Assembly: GCA_963822825.1 (NCBI GenBank)
Contig: CAWGIW010000010.1
Span: 1-64,000, forward strand
Direction: 5' to 3'
Origin: JAWWPY01 sp963822825
GTDB lineage: Bacteria > Actinomycetota > Actinomycetes > Streptosporangiales > Streptosporangiaceae
Length of the DNA stretch: 64,000 nucleotides
Below the pieces are notes generated by a model. The model did not search any database and was not told where the DNA came from. It was given only the letters and a program-made list of their open reading frames with translations. The position numbers were made by a program, and so were the translations under genes. Positions 1 through 8,430 of the stretch are shown one piece after another (within the stretch, counting starts at the first letter, position 1; each line of letters opens with the position of its first letter).

Positions 1-3
1 TGC

Positions 4-849
4 TCATGCCGACTCGTTGCCCTGGTCGTCGGCTTCCGCGCTGTCGTCAACCAGATCTGTGATGAGCAGGCCGCCGATGATCAGGTCGGCGAGGGTATTA
101 CCGACCTGGCGGTCTGCTTTCAGATCGGTCTGCACGTACTGCTTCATGGTGAAAGCTACGTCCGCGTGGCCGATGCACTGGCTCAGCGCCTTCCAGTCGA
201 TCTTCGCATCCCGGCCAGCCGTCGCGTAGCTGTGGCGCATGTCGTGAAGGTCGATCTCTGGCAGCCCGGCCGCCGCCGCCAGTCGCTTGAACCGGCGCGT
301 GATCGTGTCGGGATGCGGAGGCTTGCCGTTCTCCCAGCAGAACAGCACCCCGTGATCGTGGTAGTCCGGCCCGAACTCGCGCCGCTCCTGGTCGAGCAGT
401 TCGCCGTGCACCCGGAGTGCGGCCAGGGTGAACGGGTCGAGCGCCAGGACGTGCTGCGCGTTCTCGGTCTTGCCGTCCGACTCGATCACCTTGCCATCCA
501 CCACGACGCGGGTGGTGTCGATGGTGAGCGTTCCGGCGGCCAGGTCGAGCAGATCGCGGCGAGCGCCCGCCAGCTCGCACCGCCGCATGCCCGAGGTGGC
601 TTCGAGTACCCCCAGTGCGAAGAACCGGTCCGATCGGGTGCGTTGCAGGAACGTCTGGAGCTGGGCAACGTTCCAGACCTTGCGGCCCTTGCGCGGGACG
701 CGGGGCGGATGCGCGTCATTGACGAAATTCCGTTTCGCCCACCCCCAGGCCGCGAAGTCCTCCCAGGCCCGGTGCAGCATGCGGTGCGTGTTGACGACCG
801 TCTTGGGCTCCGAGCCGCATTGTGATCCGACAACTGATCCGCAACACAT
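4..849 (-). CDS. Tyrosine recombinase (phage-type integrase), N-terminally truncated
   Basis: This encodes the catalytic part of a tyrosine site-specific recombinase. The catalytic residues are visible in order: the first Arg in GMRRCEL, the HDMRH box, the following GH, and the nucleophilic Tyr in TMKQYVQTD near the C-terminus, so the catalytic domain looks complete. The first recognisable family residues begin at KTVVNTHRMLHRAWEDF. The roughly 15 residues before them derive from an unrelated repeat sequence, so most of the N-terminal SAM-like arm-binding domain (normally about 100 residues or more) is missing. The 281-residue product is therefore probably inactive or a remnant of an integrated element. 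The family is clear; the natural start is lost. Confidence 0.85.
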   Translation of the reverse strand: MCCGSVVGSQCGSEPKTVVNTHRMLHRAWEDFAAWGWAKRNFVNDAHPPRVPRKGRKVWNVAQLQTFLQRTRSDRFFALGVLEATSGMRRCELAGARRDLLDLAAGTLTIDTTRVVVDGKVIESDGKTENAQHVLALDPFTLAALRVHGELLDQERREFGPDYHDHGVLFCWENGKPPHPDTITRRFKRLAAAAGLPEIDLHDMRHSYATAGRDAKIDWKALSQCIGHADVAFTMKQYVQTDLKADRQVGNTLADLIIGGLLITDLVDDSAEADDQGNESA

Positions 850-871
850 GTCCGCCAGCTGATGTGCGACA
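850..871 (-). repeat. 22-bp repeat, left copy of an inverted pair
   Basis: Read on the minus strand this is identical over 22 bp to 1561-1582, and partial similarity continues for about 24 bp beyond it (roughly two thirds of positions match). It lies exactly at the 5' truncation point of the integrase gene. The TG-first tip and a graded repeat behind it resemble an insertion-sequence end, but the family was not identified. Confidence 0.8.
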
Positions 872-959
872 GGCCTGAAGCCTGCCGATCACATGACGGG
901 GTGCAACGCACGGATCTCACGCCGGCGAGTGGTCGTGGCAGCGCTGCGAGGAGCAGGCG

Positions 960-1502
960 TCAGGAGAGCGACGGCGGCCAGCGGTGTGTGCGCCACTCGT
1001 CCCATGTCGCGAATCCAGCCGGTGGGTCATCAATGGGTTCACTGCCGTCGAGTTCGCCTGGGGTTGGGATGTCGATGCTGGCAGCCCACCCGGCGAGCTC
1101 CTCGTCGGACATAGGCCACGTCGTGTGCGGCGCTTCGGCTTGGCGCTGATCAAGTCGTCTCCGCTGCTCGGCTGGGGTGAGTTCGAAGTAACGCATCTCC
1201 ACCATCGCGCCTAGGTCGGCTGCTGCCTGCCGTAGAGCGGAGCGCTCGTCCCGGCCCCACAGGCCGTAGTCGATCACGACGTTGTTGCCGAGCTCGAGGG
1301 CGCGCAGCCCAATCTGGATGAGCCGTCCTTCGATCACGTCCGTAGCCGATGGCGGATTCTCGTGCCCGTAGAGAGCCTTCACCCATTCGTCCTTCGTGAG
1401 ACGAAGTGCTTTCTGCTCGATCTCGATGTGCCGGGCAGCAGTGGTCTTCCCGGTGCATGGAAGTCCCACAGTCAGGAACAGTGTTGGTTGTCTCATCATC
1501 AC
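960..1502 (-). CDS. P-loop kinase-like ATPase (AAA_33/zeta-toxin-like fold)
   Basis: This 180-residue protein starts with a Walker A motif, GLPCTGKTT, at about residues 13-21, and has a kinase-like layout: a DEW segment after the P-loop, an NNVVIDYGLWGRDER stretch typical of the AAA_33 nucleoside/sugar kinase-like family, and a C-terminal acidic/aromatic tail. The substrate cannot be inferred. Three consecutive Met codons open the frame, so the exact start is uncertain by two codons. The gene sits alone between two inverted 22-bp repeats, with integrase remains on one side, so it may be mobile cargo or a native gene bracketed by IS debris. Small P-loop kinases of this type include toxin-like phosphotransferases, but no partner antitoxin is visible. 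Confidence 0.75.
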   Translation of the reverse strand: MMMRQPTLFLTVGLPCTGKTTAARHIEIEQKALRLTKDEWVKALYGHENPPSATDVIEGRLIQIGLRALELGNNVVIDYGLWGRDERSALRQAAADLGAMVEMRYFELTPAEQRRRLDQRQAEAPHTTWPMSDEELAGWAASIDIPTPGELDGSEPIDDPPAGFATWDEWRTHRWPPSLS

Positions 1503-1560
1503 CCGCTTCCGATCGAACCCTCGTCATTGCTGACATCCACTCCTCGATCCGCGCTTGGAC

Positions 1561-1582
1561 TGTCGCACATCAGCTGGCGGAC
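1561..1582 (+). repeat. 22-bp repeat, right copy of an inverted pair
   Basis: Exact inverted copy of 850-871. The two tips face each other across the kinase gene and the degenerate continuations run outward, so if these are IS ends the elements lie outside the 872-1560 segment rather than enclosing it. Confidence 0.8.
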
Positions 1583-1675
1583 GAGTGTCGCGCATCACCC
1601 GACGGAGGACACGAACGAGCCGCATCCGTTGCCGAATCGCGCCGTACTAGATCAAGGCGGCGCGCTGCGCGCCGC

Positions 1676-1734
1676 GGGTCGGCGCCAGCGCTCGGCCTCC
1701 GCCTTGGCAGGCCCGGCCGAGCGCGCGCCGACCC
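1676..1734. other. Long GC-rich hairpin
   Basis: The arms 1676-1697 and 1715-1734 pair over 20 bp with a single 2-nt bulge and a 17-nt loop. It lies between the kinase region and the 3' end of the minus-strand enzyme gene at 1845, so it could act as a terminator for that gene, although there is no T-run. A smaller 7-bp hairpin (CGGCGCG / CGCGCCG) lies just upstream near 1660-1676. Confidence 0.6.
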
Positions 1735-1844
1735 GATACCGCAGCTCACTGCTTGACTAATAGGGCTCATCCGGCACGGACGCGAAGCGCTGCTCTCCCC
1801 GGCCCTTCGTCTGCAGGCCGGGCGGCGCGGTGCAGCAGGGCGGG

Positions 1845-2549
1845 CTACCCCAGTGGCGGAATCGTCGGCAGGCCCGGGCTGGCCGGGTTCAGGCCGCTAC
1901 CGTCGCCGCGACCGGACAGCCAGGCCAGCATCGCGGCGGGCGGCCCGGTGACATCGACAGGCGGGCTGGTGCCGATGTGCAGCATGCCATGACCGGCGAG
2001 AGTCATGGGCGGCGCATCGTCGCGGCGGTCCATCAGGGCGGTCACCCCGGACAGCTCCGTGGCGACGAAATCGTCGGGCCAGTCGGCGGGCTGGTAGCCA
2101 GCGGCGAGGTCCACGTGATGGTATTCCAGTTCCCGGCGCAGCCCGGGAAGAACATCGCGGACTGGTCGGCTGCCTCCTGCCAGGAGGATCGCAGGAGCGT
2201 CCCACAGCTGGCTTGGGTGCTCCCGGATTGCGGTCAGGCACTCCTGGATGGCACGCTCCAGGTCGGCGCGGATAACTCCCGCCGGTCGGCGGGTACCAGC
2301 GTCGATGGCTTCGGCGCGGGCTTGCTCGGACGGGTACTGCTGGCCGATGCGGCCAGCCTGGGCAGCCCGCAGCAGCCTAGTGCGCGAGTCGGCGCCCTGC
2401 GCGACATGGGTGAGTACATGCGCCCGGGTCCAGCCCGGCAGCGCCGATGCTTCGTGCAGGTCGTCGTCGGTCAGCGCCTGTGCGGTGCGCAGAAGGCGAG
2501 CCGCGCTGTCGGCGATCACAGCCCACTCGGGCGTATCTGCTCCAGTCAC
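1845..2549 (-). CDS. Maleylpyruvate isomerase family mycothiol-dependent enzyme
   Basis: This is a DinB/YfiT-fold protein of the actinobacterial MDMPI family. The N-terminal helical-bundle signature is visible (LPGWTRAHVLTHVAQ at about residues 38-52, then a basic helix), together with the later RRELEYHHVDLAAGY block, whose His residues match the metal-binding region of the family. At 234 residues it is of normal length. Family members use mycothiol as cofactor in thiol-dependent isomerisation or transfer reactions; the substrate here is unknown. It stands alone, with debris on both sides. Confidence 0.85.
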   Translation of the reverse strand: MTGADTPEWAVIADSAARLLRTAQALTDDDLHEASALPGWTRAHVLTHVAQGADSRTRLLRAAQAGRIGQQYPSEQARAEAIDAGTRRPAGVIRADLERAIQECLTAIREHPSQLWDAPAILLAGGSRPVRDVLPGLRRELEYHHVDLAAGYQPADWPDDFVATELSGVTALMDRRDDAPPMTLAGHGMLHIGTSPPVDVTGPPAAMLAWLSGRGDGSGLNPASPGLPTIPPLG

Positions 2550-4095
2550 CCCCGGAAAGATATCGCGAGCGCGGCCGGGATGCTGATGGTGCGACTCCTT
2601 GCTGTCTCCGGCGGGGCCTCAGGCTCAAGGATGGACCGGGAAGCCAAGAACAGCTACCGTCAGTGTCTGGCTGAGGTGGGGGGCATCCTCGCGCCGTCGG
2701 CCAGGACAGGCCGCTCCCCGGAGGGTGGCCGACGGCGAGAGGATGAACCCCCAAGGGAGTGCGCGTTCGCGCAAATACCGGAAGACCACGAGCACCAGGG
2801 CGACGAGAACATCAACCGTCGCACGGGGCCGCAGATGACGTGCCCGTTGCGTGCCCGATCGGACGGTGATTGGCGGTGATTCACGGTCGCTCACGGATAC
2901 GCCACGTCGGCACTTACCTGCGGCGGCCATATCAGGCGGCCAGCTCCGCGATCTTTGCAAGCAGGTGATCGCGGCTGGGGTACGGGGAAGCAAAAGCGCC
3001 AACGAGGCTGACGCGCCTACCGGGAAGATATGACCGCGCGGGCCGCACTTGGTGGAGTGCTTCCCACGCGGTCACGAACCCATAGCTTGGGCTCGATCTC
3101 CTCAATGTTCCCTCTGGAGATCTCCTCGCCGCCGTGCTGCTTGCAGCGACGCCCCTCGGTTGCCCACGGGGAGCTACCCGTCGCCCCGTACGGCGCCAGG
3201 ATTTTCGCGATTCACCAGGATCTGCCACGAGTTGACCGCGGTCCTATGACCCCTCCTCGCGCGTTTAGTGACTCCGCGCTAGTCGCGGCGTCGGGAGCGC
3301 AATGACAGTGTCATAGCTGGCACTGGCACCACCTCCTTCTACTACGGCAGCGAGCATGAGGCCGCCATCCTCTGGAGCGTATCGCCGACCCGATGCCCAT
3401 CCTGCCTGGACACGCCCGCGCTCTGAGCGGCCTCCGGAAACGAGGGTGCCTTGACAGCCGCACCCAAAGTAGGTCGCCTTGCCTGTCAGATCCCCGTCCT
3501 CCTCGCTGCTCGATGATCTTGGCCGAGTCCGCCGAGTCAAGTCCAAGCCCGCTGACGCGGGTCGCTTCGCGAGCCTGGACACGGCGGCCACGGCCAAGTG
3601 CGGGCAGTTATGAAGAGGACGGGGGAGGAGCAGGGCACGGAGCAGCCGGAACCGCCTCGGCCGGGGCAAGCTCGCCGTGCAATTATCGTGCAATTAGCCA
3701 GGGTAACGAGCGGTCAATCACGGACACCCCCGGTCGCGTGACCTGGCTGGTCAACGGTCCTAGCGGCATGGATCGGTCGGATTCCCAAGCTGATGGTCCT
3801 GCACCGATAGCCGTCTGCACGCATCCGATGCTGAGCCCCATCCGCCAATCTGTGGCACGGCGAGGCTGCCGCCGTCGCTCCTCGCGTCGGCATACGGCCG
3901 GATCTGATGTCTCCTGAAGCGTGCCTACGGGGCCTCGGTCAACGCGGGGACGGTCATGCGCTGGGCGCGCCTCCGGGAGTGAGGACATAAACCCCCGGTG
4001 CCACTGACTTTGAAATTTGGGCGGGGGCTTAGACCTAATGCAGTTCCTCTTTGACGGTAACTGGACTGCTTGTGCTGCTCGACAACCTATGGAAG
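2550..4095. other. Region without a recognisable gene
   Basis: About 1.5 kb. Open frames exist on both strands, as expected at this GC content, but none shows a family motif, a convincing ribosome binding site or coding-like composition. The C-terminal-looking fragment on the minus strand around 2932-3060 could be a gene relic but was not recognised. Confidence 0.5.
3676..3696. repeat. Pair of direct repeats cgtgcaatta
   Basis: Two identical 10-mers (3676-3685 and 3687-3696) with an 11-bp period in a gene-poor, AT-richer spot. One helical turn of spacing suits a protein-binding site. Nothing nearby identifies the protein. Confidence 0.5.
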
Positions 4096-4284
4096 TCAAG
4101 GTTTACAAGTATTTGCAATCCGTGGTCTTCGCAAAAGTGCTCCGAGGTGCACCATATAGCCGTATAAGCAACGCGAGTTCCTTCTTTGGACAAAGGTGTA
4201 CGCGAAGGCCAGAAGGAAATCAGCAAGTCTTTTGTCGTCAGGAGCTAGTTCTCCCGCATGTGGTGTATTAATAGGGTCGCGCAT
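4096..4284 (-). CDS. Small AT-rich orphan gene (hypothetical)
   Basis: A 62-codon frame beginning MRDPINTPHAGEL, 14 nt after the preceding small gene on the same strand. Its base composition and codon use are clearly more AT-rich than the rest of the window, with many A/T-ending codons (AAA, AAT, ATT), which suggests foreign origin. The last third may be frameshifted: an alternative minus-strand frame ending at 4035 reads plausibly (SEHFCEDHGLQILVNLDF). No family recognised. Confidence 0.4.
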   Translation of the reverse strand: MRDPINTPHAGELAPDDKRLADFLLAFAYTFVQRRNSRCLYGYMVHLGALLRRPRIANTCKP

Positions 4285-4298
4285 AACTGTTGTGAAGT

Positions 4299-4433
4299 TC
4301 AGCGGTCGAACAGCTTTGAGAATTCAAGAATCTGAGCCTCCGGCAATCCAGTTTTACGGCTCAAAAGGTTAAGCGAGATATGAACGCCTTTCTCGCCGGT
4401 CGCGGCAGCCCCGCAGTCAGGGGCGTCGCTCAT
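4299..4433 (-). CDS. 44-residue protein translationally coupled to an RsbW-like ATPase
   Basis: The ATG at 4433 overlaps the stop codon of the upstream ATP-binding protein in an ATGA arrangement, which favours translation by coupling. The product runs from MSDAPDCGAAATGEKGVH to a C-terminal EAQILEFSKLFDR. The sequence becomes AT-rich within this gene. No family recognised. The SRKTGLPEAQILEFSKLF stretch could form helices of a small DNA- or protein-binding unit; that is only a guess. Confidence 0.45.
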   Translation of the reverse strand: MSDAPDCGAAATGEKGVHISLNLLSRKTGLPEAQILEFSKLFDR

Positions 4434-4831
4434 TTCGGGGGTAAGTCCACGCGCGCCCACACGATCCAGCCGGTCATGGGGCTGCCGTCCTTGCCCCACT
4501 CATCAGCGATCGCGTTCACGATCCCCAGGCCACGCCCACGCTCACCGTCACCGGCGGGTTCCGTCCACGGGCCGCCTTCGTCTTCGACCTCCACCCACAG
4601 GAAATCGCGGGGCCGGACCCCAGCGCGCACTGTGAACTTGCCGCCTGGCCGTCCTGACGCGCTGTGCAGCACCGCGTTCGCCGCCAGTTCGCTGGTCAGC
4701 AGCACGGCCTCATCGACATCTGGCCAGTCGCCGCCGAGGAGTTCGGCGACGAACCGCCGCGCGGCCCGCACCTGCCCCGCCTCGCCCGCCAGTCGGCATT
4801 CGGCTTGCTTCACCACCGGCTCACCCGGCAT
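4430..4831 (-). CDS. RsbW-like ATP-binding protein (HATPase_c_2)
   Basis: A 133-residue GHKL ATPase domain standing alone, as in the many anti-sigma/regulatory kinases of actinomycetes. The N box is visible as LLTSELAANAVLHS (residues about 43-56), then an EDEGG G1-like segment, and GERGRGLGIVNAIADEW as the G2/lid region. Such proteins bind and sometimes phosphorylate anti-sigma antagonists. It is followed without a gap by a coupled 44-residue gene, which is the best candidate partner. The start is the first ATG with the family sequence immediately behind it. Confidence 0.85.
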   Translation of the reverse strand: MPGEPVVKQAECRLAGEAGQVRAARRFVAELLGGDWPDVDEAVLLTSELAANAVLHSASGRPGGKFTVRAGVRPRDFLWVEVEDEGGPWTEPAGDGERGRGLGIVNAIADEWGKDGSPMTGWIVWARVDLPPK

Positions 4832-5365
4832 GCCCGGAACCGCCGCAATCCAGGCACCGCCGCCGTGCAGGCCCCGCTATGCCGCGGTTCAGCGTGCTGA
4901 CGACCAGCACCCGGCGGGACCGGCGGAACTTCCAGCCACGGCCACGGCAGGCCAGGCAGGCTCTCGGAGCTGACCAGTATGCCGGGCCCCCGGCGTCCGC
5001 TGTCCCAGCTCAACGGCGTGCGGGTCAACATGGCCACCGCCTGTCTCCTTAACGACGACCTGGACTCCGGTGCGGAGGCCATCAAGCCTGTGCCCGCGCA
5101 GCCACCACGCCCCGGAACGTGTCCTTGACAGGCAGGCTGGCCCGGACAGAGACAATCTTGCTGTCCCCGGCCTGGGCCAAGAGCGGCCAGGCACGCCAGC
5201 TCGCTGACGATATCGGCAGTGGCTCACCACAGACCAGGACGCAAGACGGCTAAGCACCGGCCAGCGTTAGGGGACGCTGGCGCATGCGGCCATGGTGGCA
5301 CGGGCTCTCAGCGAGAACTGGCCGAGTCATCTACGGAGCGCTCTGAAACAATCCGGTACGGAGGT
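4832..5365. other. Intergenic region without a recognisable gene
   Basis: About 530 bp between the RsbW-like gene and a strong hairpin. A minus-strand frame upstream of the ATPase gene (start near 5042, MLTRTPLSWDSGRRG) is possible but has no recognisable family. Confidence 0.4.
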
Positions 5366-5406
5366 CAGATAACAGCCCGGGGTGAGATTCCCCGGGCTGT
5401 TATCTG
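5366..5406. terminator. Perfect 17-bp stem hairpin, likely terminator
   Basis: The arms 5366-5382 and 5390-5406 are perfectly complementary over 17 bp with a 7-nt loop (tgagatt). It lies 37 bp past the stop of the minus-strand secreted-protein gene, where a bidirectional terminator would be expected. The outer part of the stem contains ATAACA, giving a short U-rich stretch in the RNA. Confidence 0.7.
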
Positions 5407-5445
5407 AGAGCTGGACACCTCACTATTTGAGAGCTGGACACCTCA
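5405..5445. repeat. Tandem 18-bp direct repeats next to the hairpin
   Basis: tgagagctggacacctca occurs at 5405-5422 and again at 5428-5445, separated by 5 bp. The second copy contains the stop codon of the minus-strand gene. The sequence recalls terminal repeats of some insertion sequences, but no transposase is adjacent. Confidence 0.65.
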
Positions 5446-5811
5446 TCCTGGGACACTCGCAATGCCACAGACTATCTCCGCTACAGGGGCAGTTACACCC
5501 GTAACGTGCATGGCGAGGACGCAAGCAAGATATGCTATTTCATGGGTCGGGAAGGCGCGTGCCGCTACTTCGCAGGCGATGCCCCTGGGAACGGTCACCT
5601 TATAATCATAAAATACGAGCCAGTTAAAACACTGAATGGCGGTTGCTGGAGCAGTCACTGCGCTGGGGGTTGCGCTGTGCGTGGTTGCGGATGCGACGGT
5701 CGAGTCGGCGAACGCAGCCGGCGCCAGTGCCATGCCTCCAAAGGTGGTGACCGTGGCCAACGCGGCCGCAGCGCCAATGCGGCGGCCCATGAGCCTGCTT
5801 CTTTGTTTCAT
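5443..5811 (-). CDS. Small secreted Cys-containing protein
   Basis: A 122-residue protein with a clear signal peptide: basic MKQRSRLMGRR, a hydrophobic core ending LAPAAFA and a likely cleavage before DSTVAS. The mature part is about 85 residues and has four Cys (IQCFNW, IACEV, LACVLA, IVCGI), suggesting two disulfides. The start at 5811 is preceded by agaaggaga at good spacing, which sets it apart from upstream in-frame starts. No family recognised; function unknown, extracellular. Confidence 0.7.
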   Translation of the reverse strand: MKQRSRLMGRRIGAAAALATVTTFGGMALAPAAFADSTVASATTHSATPSAVTAPATAIQCFNWLVFYDYKVTVPRGIACEVAARAFPTHEIAYLACVLAMHVTGVTAPVAEIVCGIASVPG

Positions 5812-6020
5812 GTTTACGTCTCCTTCTGCCGGCGCCGAAACGCCTTGACCAAGCGGACGTGGTGGTGTTGCCCGCACCCGAAGGCGCGGCCGCCGGCGTC
5901 TGCGTGCGCTGGGTTCGCCGACGATTGGACCTAGGCTAGGGACGGGGTGTGCAATCTCGGGGGCATCCCGGTGGCATCCCGTTGCACGGCAGGTCGCTGG
6001 GGAGGGTGCGGTCAGGCCCG

Positions 6021-6364
6021 GAGTTCCAGGGCCGCTGATCGTGGCCGGCGACGCGGGCGTGCACGTACCGGTGCCGGCCTCGCGGCTGCGGGTGCGGTTT
6101 GCCGCGCTGCTGCTGCACGCTAATACTCCGGTGCCGGCTGCATCGCTGGCCGAACTGGTGCGCGATGGGGCGCCACACGGGGCGTCTGCCACTCTGCACT
6201 CGTATGTGCGCAGGCCGCGCACGGGGCCCGGGCCGGTGTGGGCACAGCGGATCGTCACCTGTTCGCCGGGGCATCTGTGCCGGGCCGGCGAGCAGGAGGT
6301 GGACGCGCTGTGGTTCGGGGCACTGTGCCGGCAGACCGATACGGCAGTACATGAGCGGCGCTGA
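6021..6364 (+). pseudogene. Relic of an AfsR/SARP-type regulator, N-terminal domain only
   Basis: Translation from about 6034 gives GPLIVAGDAGVHVPVPASRL followed by RVRFAALLLHANTPVPAASL, then an SYVRRPRT and IVTCSPGHLCRAGEQEVDAL stretch. This matches the winged-helix DNA-binding domain of SARP regulators. The start is damaged: gagttc at 6021 is out of frame with the rest, as if several bases were lost between it and ggccgctg. The reading stops at 6364, before most of the bacterial transcriptional activation (BTAD) domain. Length and missing parts make it a non-functional fragment. Confidence 0.65.
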
Positions 6365-6460
6365 GCCCAGGCGTCGCGGGCCCCATGACCAGATGGTCGC
6401 GGCCCGCTAGGCTTCGCTGAGAGGCGGCACCTGGGCGGCATTCAGGTTGCTTTCAGCCTG

Positions 6461-7875
6461 GTGAGTGACCGTAGCAGCATGATGCCCGGTGCGCCGATCA
6501 GGCAGGCGCGTCGGGTGCCGTCCCCGAACGGGGCGCAGCCGCGCCAGCAGCGGCCAGCGCCCCCGCCTCGTCCCAGAATTGTGGACGCGTGCGCCGCGCT
6601 GGCCGGTCTCGGCTTCGGCGCGGTTCTTGCCGCGGTCATAACCGGCGAGTCCCGCGGCTCACTGGCCGCGCCTGGCGGGTTGCTAATCGCCGCAGGCCGG
6701 TTCACCGGTTTCACGGGCACATACCTAATGCTGATCATGGTGATGCTGGTCGCACGGCTGCCGTGGCTGGAACGCTCGGTTGGCCAGGATCAGCTCGTCC
6801 GCTGGCACCGGCGGGTCAGCCCGTGGGCGCTCGGCCTCATAGCCACCCACGCCGCCGCGATCACGCTTGGCTACGCACAGGCGGCGAAGTCTGGGGCGCT
6901 GCACGAGCTATGGGTGCTGGTGTGGTCCTACCCGGACATGCTCGCCGCTGTCGTCGGGTTCGGCCTGCTCGTGCTGGCCGGGTTCACCTCCTACCGGATT
7001 GTCCGGCGGCGGCTGCGGTACGAGACCTAGTGGGTCATTCACCTGTACTTTTACCTCGCGCTCGCGCTCGCGTTCGCCCACCAGATCGTCACCGGCGTCT
7101 CCTTCATCGGCCACCCGGTGGTCCGCGCTCTGTGGATCGTGATCTGGGCGGCCACCGCGGGGATGGTCATCGTGTTCCGGGTCGTGCAGCCGATCCGGCG
7201 GAGCCTGCGCCACCAGCTTCGGGTGGTCGAGATCCGCGACGAGGCACCTGGGGTGGTGTCGGTGATCTGCTCGGGACGCCAGCTCGACCAGCTCGCGGTG
7301 TCCGGTGGCCAGTTCTTCCTCTGGCGCTTCCTCACGCGGGACCTGTGGTGGCAGGCTCACCCGTACTCGCTGTCGGCACTGCCGCGCCCGCCCTACGTGC
7401 GGGTGACCATCAAAGGGCTCGGCGATCAGAGCCGCGCGATAGCTCACCTCCAGCCAGGCACCAGCGTCGCCATCGAGGGACCCTACGGGGCGTTCACCCA
7501 CCACGCGCGCTCCCGCGAAGGCGTCGCGCTGATAGGCGCCGGAGTGGGCATCCCCCGCTGCGCGCGCTGCTAGAGGATCTGCCGGCCTGGACGGACGTGG
7601 TGGTCGTGGTCCGCGCATCGACCGCCGATGACCTGGTCCACCGCGACGAGGTCGCTGCCTTTGTGAAGCAGCACGGCGGCCGCCTCCATGAGATCGTCGG
7701 CCCGCGGCACAAGGTCCGATTCAACGCCCGTGCGCTGCGGCGCATCGTTCCCGACATCGCCGCGCGTGATGTCTACGTCTGTGGGCCCGGCGGGTTCAGC
7801 TCGGAAATTGTCGCCGCTGCCTCGCGGCTCGGGGTGGCGAAGGACCAGATCCACCAGGAAGCGTTCGGATTCTAG
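6461..7875 (+). pseudogene. Ferric reductase-like membrane oxidoreductase, interrupted
   Basis: Pieced together, the product has a ferric-reductase-like haem-binding transmembrane domain (several helices, with His residues in RWHRRVSPWALGLIATHAA and later IHLYFYLALALAFAHQ) followed by an FAD/NAD-binding reductase domain (HPYSLSALPRPPYVRVTIK, GPYGAFT, final YVCGPGGF). Two lesions are visible. A TAG at 7028-7030 replaces the expected Trp codon in the YET-W-WVIH context, and one base is missing near 7552 (GAGVGI then TPLRALLEDLP in another frame). In related operons this protein passes electrons to the downstream FMN-binding protein. Either decay or sequencing error could explain the lesions. 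Confidence 0.75.
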
Positions 7876-7923
7876 GTCGCGGAGGAACGAAGATCACATG
7901 TGTACTCTCGAACGCTCAGACCG

Positions 7924-8430
7924 ATGAGACGGGCACCGGTCGTTATCTGCGGGACCGTGGCCCGGCCTCGTTGGCGTGCTTGTGTTTCATACCAAGCCGA
8001 CCCCTTGAAACTCTCAACTCTGGGTGGCACAGCCACAACCCCGGGGCCTGCGGCCAGCGGCCGCCCGGGAGGAACACCGCAGGCTCAGAGCAGCTCCCCG
8101 GCGGGCGCTTCGCCCAATCCGGGCGCGGCGGGCCAGCAGGCGGGCACGGCGCGGACAGCGGTCGGACCTGGGGTCAACTACAGCTGGGGCGTCCTGTCGG
8201 TCAAGGTCACGGTGTCCGGAAGCAAGATCCTCAAGGTCGGGATCGCTTCGATTGACGACGGTGGTAATCCTCGCTCCCAGTCCATCGATCAGCAGTCCAT
8301 CCCGATGCTAGAGCAAGAGGTCATGCAGGCACAGAGCGCCAATATCCAGGGTGTTTCGGGCGCGAGCTACACCAGCGCTGGTTTCATTCAGTCGCTCCAG
8401 TCAGCCTTGCACACTCTCGGCCTGAAGTGA
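7924..8430 (+). CDS. FMN-binding domain protein (covalent FMN acceptor)
   Basis: A small exported or anchored protein whose C-terminal half has the FMN-binding fold; the covalent FMN acceptor Thr/Ser is expected in the GVSGASYTSAGF motif near the C-terminus, which matches the ApbE flavinylation consensus. A Gly/Pro/Ser-rich linker separates it from the N-terminal anchor. The start MRRAPVV at 7924 is preferred over an upstream start. Oddly, residues between about 7963 and 8004 are read in the wrong frame: skipping one C at 7961-7963 gives GLVGVLVFHTKPTP, the expected hydrophobic segment, and the frame is restored by a missing C at 8001-8004. The gene thus carries two compensating indels in C-runs. 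Its stop overlaps the ApbE start. Confidence 0.75.
   Translation: MRRAPVVICGTVARPRWRACVSYQADPLKLSTLGGTATTPGPAASGRPGGTPQAQSSSPAGASPNPGAAGQQAGTARTAVGPGVNYSWGVLSVKVTVSGSKILKVGIASIDDGGNPRSQSIDQQSIPMLEQEVMQAQSANIQGVSGASYTSAGFIQSLQSALHTLGLK

Noticed and set aside
2932..3228. Minus-strand open frame ending LLAKIAELAA
   Set aside because: The C-terminus looks protein-like, but there is no ribosome binding site, no family motif, and the N-terminal half is Arg/Pro-rich as in random GC-rich frames.
3265..4099. Several overlapping frames on both strands
   Set aside because: None has coding features; the length is as expected for GC-rich noncoding DNA.
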